64,000 bases of DNA from Saprospiraceae bacterium. GTDB taxonomy: Bacteria > Bacteroidota > Bacteroidia > Chitinophagales > Saprospiraceae. The DNA lies in contig JANQQI010000129.1 in assembly GCA_028285085.1 (NCBI GenBank), positions 30,641-94,640 of the forward strand, written 5' to 3'. The notes beneath the pieces were generated by a model that was not told the DNA's origin, searched no databases, and was given only the letters and a program-made list of their open reading frames with translations. Positions 44,938 through 53,309 of this stretch are shown here, in pieces (position 1 is the stretch's first letter; every line of letters begins with the position of its first letter). A program made the position numbers and the translations under genes.

Positions 44938-46386
44938 TTACTTCACCTGGGTCAATTTTTCAATCAACCACTCCCTTTCAGCCACTACTTTTCGGGCTTT
45001 AACTTTGTCCATCAACTTCGTCGCCCGATCTCGATTATGGTTGGTTTTTGACGCACTAATTTGTCGGGTGAGATCGGCAAAGTTATTATTAGCCTGCTTT
45101 TGCAATGGCGGCAATTGGGACTTGGCAATCCGAAAGATAAAAATTTTAAACGCATCCAGTTTGGGATCGAGCAAGACGGATTTCGTTTCGTAGTAAATTT
45201 TAATTTCCAAGCGGCGAGCCGCAATTTTGTAGTACCAATCCTCGTAGGTTCCGCTCAAGTATTCCAAAGCTTGATCGTAGGTTTCACGAGCAAAATAATA
45301 GCTGGCCAAATTAAAGTGATACACATCCGTAGGGTGTTTCGTCCCTACAATTTTATCCCGGTAGCTTTCCAAGACTTCGAACACCCAATCGTAGGCCTTA
45401 AATTTGAGCCCTACATTTACAATATTCTTCACCGTACTGGGCAGCAAGCCACCATCGTAATGCAGATAGCCTTCTTCGAGATGCTCCCGATACAGTGAAA
45501 AGGCTTCGTCCAGGTACTTTTCGTTCCCAAGATTATACTGACGGATACTATAATTGCGACACAATGCTTGTAAGGCTTGTACCTGATCCATGGGTAAGCG
45601 ATGCTGATATTTTCGAATCAATTCGCGTACAATCGGAAAGGCAGAATCATCACGATAATCCTGAAGCAAAAGTAAGACTTGACTATACACCTCAATCAGT
45701 GGTTCGTCAAATTTATGGTGCGCACGTAGAATGGGAATAACTTGTTCGAGACTGTCTAGATTTTCACGTAATCCGGGCACCAATTGGTTTTTGCTTTGAG
45801 CGAGCAACCAGATGGTATATTCCTGCTTCGCGAGGATATAAAATATGTCGAGATGCCGTAAAGTAGCCGGCAGATTCAAGTCCTCCTGCCGTTTATTGTA
45901 AAAGGCCTCATAAGCCGAGATCTCCTTATCAATCAGATACTGCCCGAGGAAGTAATCCTTGGCCCGCTGCTCAATTTTCGCTCGATCCTTACGCAGCTTT
46001 TCAAAGGTTCTAAGAAAGAATTTATCCAAATTTCTTTCGCGAAAGAAGCGAGCTTGCGCCAGCATTTTTTGCACATCACGATACTCTCTAAGCGGGTATT
46101 CTTGTTCGATGAAAGCATGTATGGCCTTGAGTAATTGGCTCATGACTTTCTCCAGCTTTCCTTTTATAAACTTGGTATCAGCAAACATTTCCCGGTAAGC
46201 TACCGCGCGATCAAGTCGATCGTCTTCGTACTCAGGATAGAAGCGTCGGAGGTACTGTAAAAGCTGGATCGCGCTTTCATCAATTTTGCCCGAAAAAAAG
46301 TAAGGCGAACTTAGAAAAAGTAATAATTTGTCTAATTCCTGTTCACTAAACACCTTGATGGTTTCAATAAGTTTACTGCTTCTCAT
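44938..46386 (-). CDS. Helical-repeat (alpha-solenoid) protein, paralogue B
   Basis: No named family is recognised. The 482 residues appear all-helical, with no signal peptide or membrane span. The N-terminus (FSEQELDKLLLFLSSPYFF) has the same pattern as paralogue A (20136) and a region of paralogue C (51525): a helix with LxxFLxS-type spacing, then a second helical block ending in a Leu-rich stretch (VMSQLLKAIHAFIEQEYPL). TPR-like pairs are visible (YHFNLASYYFARETYDQALE). It has a basic C-terminal tail with VKARKVVAEREWLIEKL. It is divergent from the T9SS gene at 46514 across 127 bases and starts 36 bases beyond uvrC, in the same direction. Confidence 0.75.
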   Translation of the reverse strand: MRSSKLIETIKVFSEQELDKLLLFLSSPYFFSGKIDESAIQLLQYLRRFYPEYEDDRLDRAVAYREMFADTKFIKGKLEKVMSQLLKAIHAFIEQEYPLREYRDVQKMLAQARFFRERNLDKFFLRTFEKLRKDRAKIEQRAKDYFLGQYLIDKEISAYEAFYNKRQEDLNLPATLRHLDIFYILAKQEYTIWLLAQSKNQLVPGLRENLDSLEQVIPILRAHHKFDEPLIEVYSQVLLLLQDYRDDSAFPIVRELIRKYQHRLPMDQVQALQALCRNYSIRQYNLGNEKYLDEAFSLYREHLEEGYLHYDGGLLPSTVKNIVNVGLKFKAYDWVFEVLESYRDKIVGTKHPTDVYHFNLASYYFARETYDQALEYLSGTYEDWYYKIAARRLEIKIYYETKSVLLDPKLDAFKIFIFRIAKSQLPPLQKQANNNFADLTRQISASKTNHNRDRATKLMDKVKARKVVAEREWLIEKLTQVK

Positions 46387-46513
46387 GGGTATTTATTAGA
46401 GCAATAATTTGATGTTTCTAGCCGGCGAAGAAAAATCGCAAAAAAATGTAATGGTTTTTAGAGAGATTTCTTTACAACTTTGATATCAGTTAAAAAACAA
46501 ACTGGTTTAGTGC

Positions 46514-47716
46514 ATGAAAACTCTAAGAAAACAAACAGTCATACTACTTATCCTATTATGCCAGTGGGGCATTAACCTTCAAGCACAGAGCATCCTTCCC
46601 CTAGAACAAGGCAATTTACCAGATATTGTCGAGTTTATCCTGACTCAATACGAAGGTCAGGTAGAAATCTCACCGGAAGACCTTGAGTTTTACCTATCTA
46701 TGCTTTTGGAAAATGGCTACGCATCCGATGAATGCCCTCCTCCATTTCCTAGTATTGGAGGTTATTCTAATAATAACATCCTCTTTTATTGGACACAACT
46801 TCCCGTTTCATCTTATACTATCAATAGCTTGGATTTGGTCACTGGCAGTACAAACCAATATAACACCTCTATTCCCGAAATTTCTATCTTTTCTTCACAA
46901 AGTCTCAACCTCTACGCTTTTAATTCGGAATGCCCCGAAGGACGACGAAGTCGTTACAACATCATCATCGTCGATGAGGACATGTTGATTCAGGTGCCAC
47001 CTGAAGCTTCGGGTTGTCAATGCGATCAGTGGAGTACGTTAAATACAACGCAGGTGCTTTACCCGTTCAATCCTAATCCAAATCCGGCAAATCCAAATCC
47101 GCACACGGGTTTTCGGGCATTATGGACGTATAACTGTGCATCTATTGATAGTTATAAAGTCGACATTGATGGTACAAGTTTTAGCTCGGAGATGTATTTC
47201 GCTCAAGATTTTTCATCCTTACCGATGACTTACTATCTCAACAATTTATGTAGCTCTGAAGAATTCGATGAAAATGATCTATACCCAGGACCAGACGGGG
47301 AATTCCATTTGAGTTTCGATGGCAGTGGTTTTTTCATCAATATTGAGACGCCAAACTGGAATGCCCAGACCTCTACTGTGACCGTATCTTACTGCCCTTG
47401 TTTGCCAAAACGCAACGAAACAATAGGCAGCTATGAAAACTCAACCCCGGAGAACACTGTTTTTACTCTCTCTAACTTCCAAAACCCCGTAAAAAACACG
47501 CTCTCTATTCAGTTTCACCTGTCGCAAGCCAGTATTGTGGATATTCAATTATTCGATGCACTGGGCCAACAGGTGGGTCACTCCCTGAATTTACAAAAAG
47601 GCGCTGGTCAGCATGATATTCAGACGGATATTTCCGATCTGCCCGCTGGCCTCTACACTTGTGTCATTCGTAGTGGCGCACAGTTAGAAAGCTTTAAGAT
47701 AGCGAAGGCGAATTAA
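46514..47716 (+). CDS. Secreted protein with T9SS C-terminal sorting domain
   Basis: The function is unknown. The 400-residue product has a signal peptide (VILLILLCQWGINLQA before QSIL). A beta-rich region of unclear family follows, with a short Asn-Pro repeat (FNPNPNPANPNPHTGF, near 195) and several cysteines spread between residues 75 and 300. The C-terminal 80 residues are a T9SS type A domain (FQNPVKNTLSIQF, VDIQLFDALGQQVGHSL, LPAGLYTCVIRSG). The end of this gene and its terminator are partly duplicated about 350 bases downstream. Confidence 0.8.
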   Translation: MKTLRKQTVILLILLCQWGINLQAQSILPLEQGNLPDIVEFILTQYEGQVEISPEDLEFYLSMLLENGYASDECPPPFPSIGGYSNNNILFYWTQLPVSSYTINSLDLVTGSTNQYNTSIPEISIFSSQSLNLYAFNSECPEGRRSRYNIIIVDEDMLIQVPPEASGCQCDQWSTLNTTQVLYPFNPNPNPANPNPHTGFRALWTYNCASIDSYKVDIDGTSFSSEMYFAQDFSSLPMTYYLNNLCSSEEFDENDLYPGPDGEFHLSFDGSGFFINIETPNWNAQTSTVTVSYCPCLPKRNETIGSYENSTPENTVFTLSNFQNPVKNTLSIQFHLSQASIVDIQLFDALGQQVGHSLNLQKGAGQHDIQTDISDLPAGLYTCVIRSGAQLESFKIAKAN

Positions 47717-47736
47717 AAACAAAACTGTTTGTTTTT
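47696..47736 (+). repeat. Duplicated gene end, copy 1
   Basis: The last codons of the T9SS gene plus the following AAAACAAAACTGTTTGTTTT stretch recur at 48046-48086 with a few differences. This copy holds the intact stop codon. Confidence 0.7.
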
Positions 47737-47746
47737 TAATTTCGGC

Positions 47747-47778
47747 CCCTTTCCGGCAGTTTGTCGGAAAGGGCTTTT
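47747..47778 (+). terminator. Terminator of the T9SS gene at 46514
   Basis: CCCTTTCCG (47747-47755) pairs with CGGAAAGGG (47765-47773), followed by CTTTT. It lies 30 bases past the stop codon. An AAACAAA/TTTGTTT pairing just before it may add structure. Confidence 0.7.
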
Positions 47779-47994
47779 CATTTTTTGTTCTCCCGTACTG
47801 CACCAAGCAAGCGTTACCAGCATTTTGTTAGACCGGAAAGATGACATAAAAGTGTAATAGATTATCTGCGCGAGCTCATCTAAATTTGTAGAGTACTTAA
47901 TCCTAAATAATCCCACTCTAACGCTCATCATTACTTCATCCAACTCGACATCTTTCGATTTGGAAGCCTAGTTATCAACCGCTACAAACGTCGT

Positions 47995-48128
47995 TAATTT
48001 TGCATTTGTCCTGACCAAAGCAAGCTAAACGAATTAAAATATTTTAAGATGTGAAGGCGAATTAAAACAAAACTGTTTGTTTTTTAGATTTTAATCCCTT
48101 TCTGACGAATGTTGGAAGGGGATTTTTT
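47995..48128 (+). ncRNA. Gene-less transcription unit with promoter-like element and terminator
   Basis: TAATTTTG (47995-48002) fits the -7 consensus. Downstream lie the second copy of the T9SS gene end (48046-48086) and an intrinsic terminator: ATCCCTTTC (48094-48102) with GGAAGGGGAT (48114-48123), then TTTTTT. A transcript of about 115-120 nt with no open frame is predicted. It could be a small RNA or a relic of a deleted gene; the promoter lacks a -33 box. Confidence 0.35.
48046..48086 (+). repeat. Duplicated gene end, copy 2
   Basis: This matches 47696-47736 almost base for base (AAGAT, GAAGGCGAATTAAAA, CAAAACTGTTTGTTTTTTA), but a small deletion puts it out of frame, and no coding sequence precedes it. 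A terminator of similar plan follows. Confidence 0.7.
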
Positions 48129-48551
48129 CTTTTTTTATAAAAAATTTCCGAGATTTAGTTAAGCAAACAAAGCAAAGCGGATAAATCTATTCACTTTTCC
48201 GCCTGATCAACAAAGAGAGAACAAACATTATACTTTGTTTTAAAGTTATTATTACATATTACACAATGGATAAGCTTTCCTGTTGAAAGACACCTGTTGA
48301 CTTCAAATACCCGTATACCAGCTAACTCACACAATAGGTAATTAGGTCGCACGAAAGCCATCAGAATCGAGTTTTAAAGTGTAATAATTGGATTTAGAAC
48401 AGAGTTCTTAATTCGACTCCAATCTCCAGAAGGCCTGATTCAAGACTCCGGATCTTAATATGTGTCGCTACGGTATGCCTCCGTGCTGTGGCCCTTATAT
48501 TATTTTACATTGGAGCGTCTAATACGCTACGCAAAAACTTCGAACAAGATT
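48129..48551. other. Non-coding spacer before the second oxoamine synthase
   Basis: No gene is seen. The first 60 bases are A/T runs, the rest is ordinary AT-rich sequence. The reading frame of the next gene is open back to 48462, but that stretch lacks family similarity, so it is treated as leader. No clear promoter was found. Confidence 0.35.
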
Positions 48552-49832
48552 ATGAAGAGACAAGCTGCACTATCGCTGCCACGCCAGCCCAAAGACCCGT
48601 TCTACGGTTTTTTTCAGGAGGAAACAGCCACTCATGTTCCCACAAAAGATCTCCTACAATTCAACAATGCCCGACGTTGGTTAAAGAGTATTGGTTGGCA
48701 CTCGAGGAACGATTATTATCTTTATCAACAAGCTCTAGAAAGTAAGTCCGGCCCGGAAGTGGTGCTTAATGACCAGCGCTTCATTATGCTTTCATCTTAC
48801 GATTATCTAGGGTTAATTGGACACCCAGCTATTGAAAATGCAGCCATTGAAGCTGTGCAACGCTTTGGCACTGGTACCGGAGGAGTACGTCTACTCACTG
48901 GTACGAATGAGCTACACCGAGAATTAGAAGCTAATATCGCTGACTTCAAAGGTACCGAAGCCGCTATCACGTTTACCTCAGGCTACATGGCCAACATTGC
49001 AGCCATCACAGGCCTGATGAATAGCCAAGGCCTCATCTTTTTGGACGAATATATCCACCGTAGTATTATCGATGCTTGTGAATTAGCAAAAACGCCGTAC
49101 AAGAAATATCGACACAACGATACCGAGGATTTGGAACGCCTCCTACGCGAAGCACCGCCAAATCGTCGTAAGCTAATTATCACCGAAGGAATCTTCTCTA
49201 TGGACGGTGACCGCTGCCCGCTGCCAGAAATTGTTAGACTAAAAAATCTGTACGAGGCCTTCCTCCTCGTTGATGAGGCCCACGCTTTTGGTTATGTTGG
49301 ACCAAGTGGCCGAGGTACGGATGAATACTTTGGCATTGATCCCGAAGAGGTTGATATTTGGACTGGCTCATTGTCTAAAACGATTCCCTCCAACGGTGGT
49401 TTTATTGCCGGCAAGCAGCAAGTGATTTACTATCTGCAACACGGCGCAGCGCCTTTCTTTTTCTCCTCGGCCTTGTGCCCCGCCGCGGCAGCCAGTATCA
49501 ATGAAGCCTTAAATGTCATCCGACGCGAATCAGAGCGGATCCAGCATTTGGAGCAAAACACCAATTACTTGCTACGTGGCTTGCAGAAACTAGGCTACAA
49601 CACTGGACAAACGGATAGTCCAATTATTCCGGTTATCATCGGAGAAGATATGAATACGCATCGTTTGACCCGAGAACTATTCGCTCATGGTATTATTGCG
49701 ACAGCGGTCGTCTTCCCGGCAGTACCGCTGCGAGAGTCTCGTTTGCGGGTTTGCGTAACGGCAGGGCATCGAAAAGCCTTAATGGATGAAATATTAACAG
49801 TATTCGCCAAACTAGCTCCCGATTACGTGTAG
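48552..49832 (+). CDS. Alpha-oxoamine synthase family PLP enzyme (second)
   Basis: This is another AONS/KBL/SPT-type enzyme, more canonical than the one at 13439. Numbering from the ATG at 48552 (MKRQAALSLPRQ): SSYDYLGLIGHP (81-92), glycine-rich GTGTGGVRLLTGT (106-118, the standard motif), HRSIIDACELAK (PLP-stacking His169), VDEAHAFGYVG and Schiff-base Lys276 in TGSLSKTIPSNGG. The 426-residue product has a 60-residue N-terminal lead not found in biotin-pathway KAPA synthase, as in serine palmitoyltransferase-like or secondary-lipid enzymes. No biotin genes are nearby. The next gene (97 bases beyond the stop) may be cotranscribed. Confidence 0.85.
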   Translation: MKRQAALSLPRQPKDPFYGFFQEETATHVPTKDLLQFNNARRWLKSIGWHSRNDYYLYQQALESKSGPEVVLNDQRFIMLSSYDYLGLIGHPAIENAAIEAVQRFGTGTGGVRLLTGTNELHRELEANIADFKGTEAAITFTSGYMANIAAITGLMNSQGLIFLDEYIHRSIIDACELAKTPYKKYRHNDTEDLERLLREAPPNRRKLIITEGIFSMDGDRCPLPEIVRLKNLYEAFLLVDEAHAFGYVGPSGRGTDEYFGIDPEEVDIWTGSLSKTIPSNGGFIAGKQQVIYYLQHGAAPFFFSSALCPAAAASINEALNVIRRESERIQHLEQNTNYLLRGLQKLGYNTGQTDSPIIPVIIGEDMNTHRLTRELFAHGIIATAVVFPAVPLRESRLRVCVTAGHRKALMDEILTVFAKLAPDYV

Positions 49833-49998
49833 GGATATATCCTTTTAGCAACCTGAACGGCCATTAAGACGTTCTCTTTCTGAATATGGTTTAAATTTGT
49901 ATCGCATTGCCATTGGCATCTTAAGCTGATTGTCAATGGCAATGTCTATTTTTACAGAAAGAGGCGGCAAAGCACCGCGTCTTGCTACTCTCGAAACC

Positions 49999-51078
49999 AT
50001 GGCTGATCATTCGCTTATTTTTTTACCTGACATTAGTGGATTTACAGAATTTGTGCATACTACCGCGGTAGAACACAGCCAGCATATTATTGCGGAACTT
50101 CTAGAGTTGTTAATCGATCACCAGGATCTTGGGTTAACGCTAGAAGAAATCGAAGGGGACGCGATTTTTTATTATAAAAATAAATCTATTCCTACCCCCG
50201 ATGAGCTCTTTGCCCAAGTAGAGCGTATGTTCGTTGTCTTTCACCAACATCTTCTTCGCTACGAGCAACAACGGATTTGTAACTGTGGTGCCTGTTGTCA
50301 CGCTAGCAAGCTCACGCTGAAGTTTATTGTCCACGCCGGACCACTCGAATTCATCAGCATCAAAAACGAGCAACGTGCGTACGGAGCGACGGTAATCGCC
50401 GCCCATCGCTTGATGAAAAATGAAGTGCCTAACGATGAATATCTCTTGATCTCGGAAGGTTTACTGGATAATTGGCGCAATCGTGATATCCCTTTTGGCA
50501 GCTTAGAAGCTATTGATGGGCAGTCAACTTATGATCTTGGTGTGGTCAATTATCAATATTATATTCTTAGCCAACTGAGGGAAGGATTGAGTATTCCTCC
50601 TCCTCCGACTTATGAAGTTTCTGACCAGCCTTTGACTAGTATTGAGCGGGTCATCAATCGACCACTTCCCGAGCTTTATGACCTGATATCGGACCTCAAT
50701 CAACGCCTGAAATGGTCAGCAGGCCTGTCGGGCCTAGAATATGATCCTAAACGTATTAATCGCCGTGGTTATGAGCATCAATGCCTCGTCAATGATACCA
50801 GACTGACACTGGAAACGGTGATCCCGGAAAGCGAGACACCAACGCAACGTACCTACGGTGAGCGGACCACCGATGCGCCTTTCTTAGCCGAAATGACCAG
50901 CCTTTTTGTCCTCCAGCCACAGGATGATATGACGCATCTTTGTCTTAAGATTTACGCCAAGCCAAAATCCTGGATTGGGCACCTAATGCGCCCGATCCTT
51001 CGGCGTAAATTGAATAAGGATCTAGAGATCTCGATACAAAAGCTGAAAGTGCTGGCAGAGTCTTTATCAAGTCAGTAA
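49999..51078 (+). CDS. DUF2652 class III cyclase-like domain fused to SRPBCC domain
   Basis: Numbering from MADHSLIFLP (ATG 49999; an in-frame ATG also lies at 49936). Residues 1 to about 190 form a DUF2652 domain that resembles class III nucleotidyl cyclases: LPDISGFTEFVH holds the metal Asp11 in the D-I-x-G-F-T motif, and LEEIEGDAIFYY supplies Asp54. A four-cysteine cluster (ICNCGACCHASK, Cys94, 96, 99, 100) is inserted between strands and could bind metal. Residues about 210-355 form an SRPBCC lipid-binding-type domain. The 360-residue product follows an acyl-CoA-using PLP enzyme. Cyclase activity is not proven. Confidence 0.78.
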   Translation: MADHSLIFLPDISGFTEFVHTTAVEHSQHIIAELLELLIDHQDLGLTLEEIEGDAIFYYKNKSIPTPDELFAQVERMFVVFHQHLLRYEQQRICNCGACCHASKLTLKFIVHAGPLEFISIKNEQRAYGATVIAAHRLMKNEVPNDEYLLISEGLLDNWRNRDIPFGSLEAIDGQSTYDLGVVNYQYYILSQLREGLSIPPPPTYEVSDQPLTSIERVINRPLPELYDLISDLNQRLKWSAGLSGLEYDPKRINRRGYEHQCLVNDTRLTLETVIPESETPTQRTYGERTTDAPFLAEMTSLFVLQPQDDMTHLCLKIYAKPKSWIGHLMRPILRRKLNKDLEISIQKLKVLAESLSSQ

Positions 51079-51114
51079 GTGTATAGAAAAGCACTGTTTT
51101 CATCAGAGGTATAT

Positions 51115-51145
51115 TAAAAAAGGAAAGCCTACCATGGCTTTCTCC
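51115..51145 (-). terminator. Weak bidirectional terminator
   Basis: GGAAAGCC (51122-51129) pairs with GGCTTTC (51136-51142) over a 6-base loop. On the minus strand it runs into TTTTTTAAT (51121 downward). It would end transcription of the minus-strand remnant genes and perhaps the plus-strand gene ending at 51078. Confidence 0.45.
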
Positions 51146-51156
51146 TTAATATTGTT

Positions 51157-51343
51157 TTATTTCAAAATAGCCACCGAGAACTCCACATCCTGAAAACGGA
51201 TGCGGTCGGGATTAATTGGATTTCGCTTGTCATCGGGATCATTTATCCGAACGTGGGCGGTAAAATGTCCTTCTTTGATCCGCACATCCGGCTAGTTGAA
51301 TACCAGATAGCAAAAGCAAGAAGAAAAAGATTAAGGTTCTCAT
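51157..51343 (-). pseudogene. Frameshifted small lipoprotein/secreted protein gene
   Basis: From an ATG at 51343 the frame reads a lipoprotein-like signal (MRTLIFFFLLLLSGIQLAGC), but it runs to a stop after about 35 codons. A second frame offset by one base continues from the same place as coding-like sequence (DVRIKEGHFTAHVRINDPDD, then RIRFQDVEFSVAILK) to the TAA at 51157. The span of 187 bases is not a multiple of three. I infer one small gene broken by a single frameshift near the signal peptide end, or a sequencing error. The ATG overlaps the stop of the preceding remnant (ATGA). Confidence 0.5.
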
Positions 51344-51524
51344 TGGACCACTAATTTTTGGATTTTGACTGTATCACCATAACGATAAGTGCAATAGTAC
51401 ACTCGTTTTTGTGTTTTGGGCAAAGACATACATGACTACAACGGTACCATTGTACCGCCACAGTGCACTAAAAATCCCCATTTGTTACTCCCGGAGAGAA
51501 AATGTACTCGTAGCTAAATTCGCT
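51340..51524 (-). pseudogene. Remnant of a small gene with homopolymer frameshifts
   Basis: Directly after the stop of the helical-repeat gene, the minus strand reads SYEYIFSPGVTNGDF. After a one-base shift at a T run (plus-strand 51470-51474) it reads SALWRYNGTVVVMYVFAQNT. After another shift at an A run (plus-strand 51406-51410) it reads RVYYCTYRYGDTVKIQKLVV and a TGA at 51340. Joined, these look like one beta-rich coding sequence with no start codon. I infer a 5'-truncated decayed gene, or homopolymer sequencing errors. No known family is recognised. Confidence 0.45.
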
Positions 51525-53030
51525 TTAGTTCGTTCGTTTTGAGTTTGACTTATTAAGCTTTCTAGCTCTGAATTTATTAGCCAGCATATCGAGCATTTCT
51601 GCCCACAGTCGGTCATAAGGCACCAATTCGACTGCCATGCTTTGACCAACTTTTAGAGGGGTGTGCGCCAGTTGATCAACATATCTTTTGGCTTTGCGCT
51701 CGGTAGCGACTCGGTGAAAAGACGCTTTTTCCATGGCAATGATCATTTTGATAAAAAGATAAGCGCGCATGGTTTCGGGCCGTCGCAAGTGTTTAGTGGC
51801 GTATGCTTGCAAAGCTTCGATGCGGTCGATAATCCGACCAAATTGCTCTCGTTGCATTTCAATCAGAATCTGCACCAGCAAAATATTGATATTGATCCCC
51901 GCCTTGTCCTGTGCGTAGATAGGCATTTCGTTCAAAAATTTCCCCAAATTGAAGCGCTCAATCTTGTAGGAGGTAATATGCCCGGCCTGAATAAAGAAAT
52001 ACAGATAAGCGCGAATGATCCGCCAGTATTCACTCAGAATGTAATATTTACACCCCTGCTGATGGTGTGCCTGGTAGATGTCGTAGGCTTCCTGAAAATG
52101 CCCTTCGTGCAGACATACTTCAATCCGTTGTAGCAGAATAACGTGCCAGTTGAACTGCCCCTTTACCACAAATTGTGTGGCGGTTTTTGCGATATCCTTG
52201 GCTTCCCCTAACCGTCCCAAAGCAATCAGGGCCGGCACTTTCTTTTGTAAAAAGGCGAAACGAAAAGTCTGATAATGTGGGTAGTCTATGGTAAAGGTGA
52301 CTAGAGCGTCATCACAATATCTTATGATTTCTGTATAATTATATTCGCAATAATGCCGTATCACAGCGATATTATATATCAAGCGGTTGAGCTTGGCGGA
52401 ATTAAGTCTTAGGTAAGGTAAAGTTTGGGTTACGGCTTCGTTTAAATGGGCAATATCTAATTTTGTAAAACTATTTTTTGTATTGTAAAGTGCTGTAGTT
52501 TGATTATAAAATCTCCGAATAAAATGTTCTGCTGTAATCAATTCCAGTTGATGGTCAGCCAATTTAGCATATCGTTTTGCATGACTGACAGAAGGTAACA
52601 TCGCAGAATAATGATATTCTAAATCTCTTGATACTTGGAAAATTAATTCGAACAAATCCAGTTTTTTAGCGATTGACAATACGCTTTTTGCTAGCTCAAT
52701 CGCTGCGTTTCGCCGACTACTCGCTAGTAATATTTTGTATGCTGCGAACTCCTTGTAACACCGATCACAACGGGCTTTCCACTTTGTATCTGCCCAGGCA
52801 ACGGGATGAATCATTAAATAATTGATCAATTGTCCTCGAAGCTTGTGTTTGAGCTTATTGAAATACTTCTCGCTTTGGTGGGGCTGCAAAAAGGCCGCCG
52901 CCGCTTCTTTTTCCGATAGCTTCCGAGCTTTAAGCAGGCGATACAGTGCATTTAACTGCGGGGAGAAGGTCGGTTCGTAGTTATTCGGCAATAGCTCTAG
53001 CAGCTCGTATAGGGTTAACATACCAGTCAT
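51525..53030 (-). CDS. Helical-repeat (alpha-solenoid) protein, paralogue C
   Basis: No named family is recognised. The 501-residue product has no signal peptide and appears all-helical, with TPR-like pairs (LGRLGEAKDIAKTATQFVV, RIEVCLHEGHFQEAYDIYQA). A segment LLASSRRNAAIELAKSVLSI matches paralogue A's LLTERGLRPKAAKILKQAKK in pattern. Cys-rich CDRCYKEFAAYK and a basic C-terminus (KFRARKLNKSNSKRTN) are notable. It is divergent from the GG-leader peptide gene at 53178 across 147 bases and is followed directly by the frameshifted remnants. Confidence 0.75.
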   Translation of the reverse strand: MTGMLTLYELLELLPNNYEPTFSPQLNALYRLLKARKLSEKEAAAAFLQPHQSEKYFNKLKHKLRGQLINYLMIHPVAWADTKWKARCDRCYKEFAAYKILLASSRRNAAIELAKSVLSIAKKLDLFELIFQVSRDLEYHYSAMLPSVSHAKRYAKLADHQLELITAEHFIRRFYNQTTALYNTKNSFTKLDIAHLNEAVTQTLPYLRLNSAKLNRLIYNIAVIRHYCEYNYTEIIRYCDDALVTFTIDYPHYQTFRFAFLQKKVPALIALGRLGEAKDIAKTATQFVVKGQFNWHVILLQRIEVCLHEGHFQEAYDIYQAHHQQGCKYYILSEYWRIIRAYLYFFIQAGHITSYKIERFNLGKFLNEMPIYAQDKAGININILLVQILIEMQREQFGRIIDRIEALQAYATKHLRRPETMRAYLFIKMIIAMEKASFHRVATERKAKRYVDQLAHTPLKVGQSMAVELVPYDRLWAEMLDMLANKFRARKLNKSNSKRTN

Positions 53031-53177
53031 AAATTCAACTAAATTCTTATTTATCAGTATTTTATACTAAAATGCCCTTGCATTATTGCCATTCAATTGA
53101 GGGGGATAAAAAATGGCATTTAGCACTTTCCATCGGAGTGAATACCATATTATTCGATCAACTAAAATCTCATCACC

Positions 53178-53309
53178 ATGAATCTTGATCGTATTCAATC
53201 GACATCAATTGTTTTGACCACAACTCAATTACAAAACATCAAAGGCGGTTCCAGTCAATCACAAACGGCGATAGAAATCATTATCAGTGAAGATATTGAT
53301 GCCTTGTGA
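53178..53309 (+). CDS. Short double-glycine leader peptide, possible RiPP precursor
   Basis: A 43-residue frame from ATG 53178 to TGA 53307-53309: MNLDRIQSTSIVLTTTQLQN then IKGG, then a 19-residue Ser/Gln/Ile/Asp-rich tail (SSQSQTAIEIIISEDIDAL). The LxxxQLxxIKGG ending of the first half is the typical leader of Bacteroidota GG-type natural-product precursors cleaved by C39-type peptidase-transporters. The core has no Cys, so it would not be a lanthipeptide by thioether. No transporter or modification enzyme is seen within the neighbouring genes. The gene is divergent from paralogue C. The small size leaves some doubt. Confidence 0.6.
   Translation: MNLDRIQSTSIVLTTTQLQNIKGGSSQSQTAIEIIISEDIDAL

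Noticed and set aside
47713..47943. 76-codon minus-strand frame after the T9SS gene
   Set aside because: It runs through a terminator hairpin and shows no coding character.
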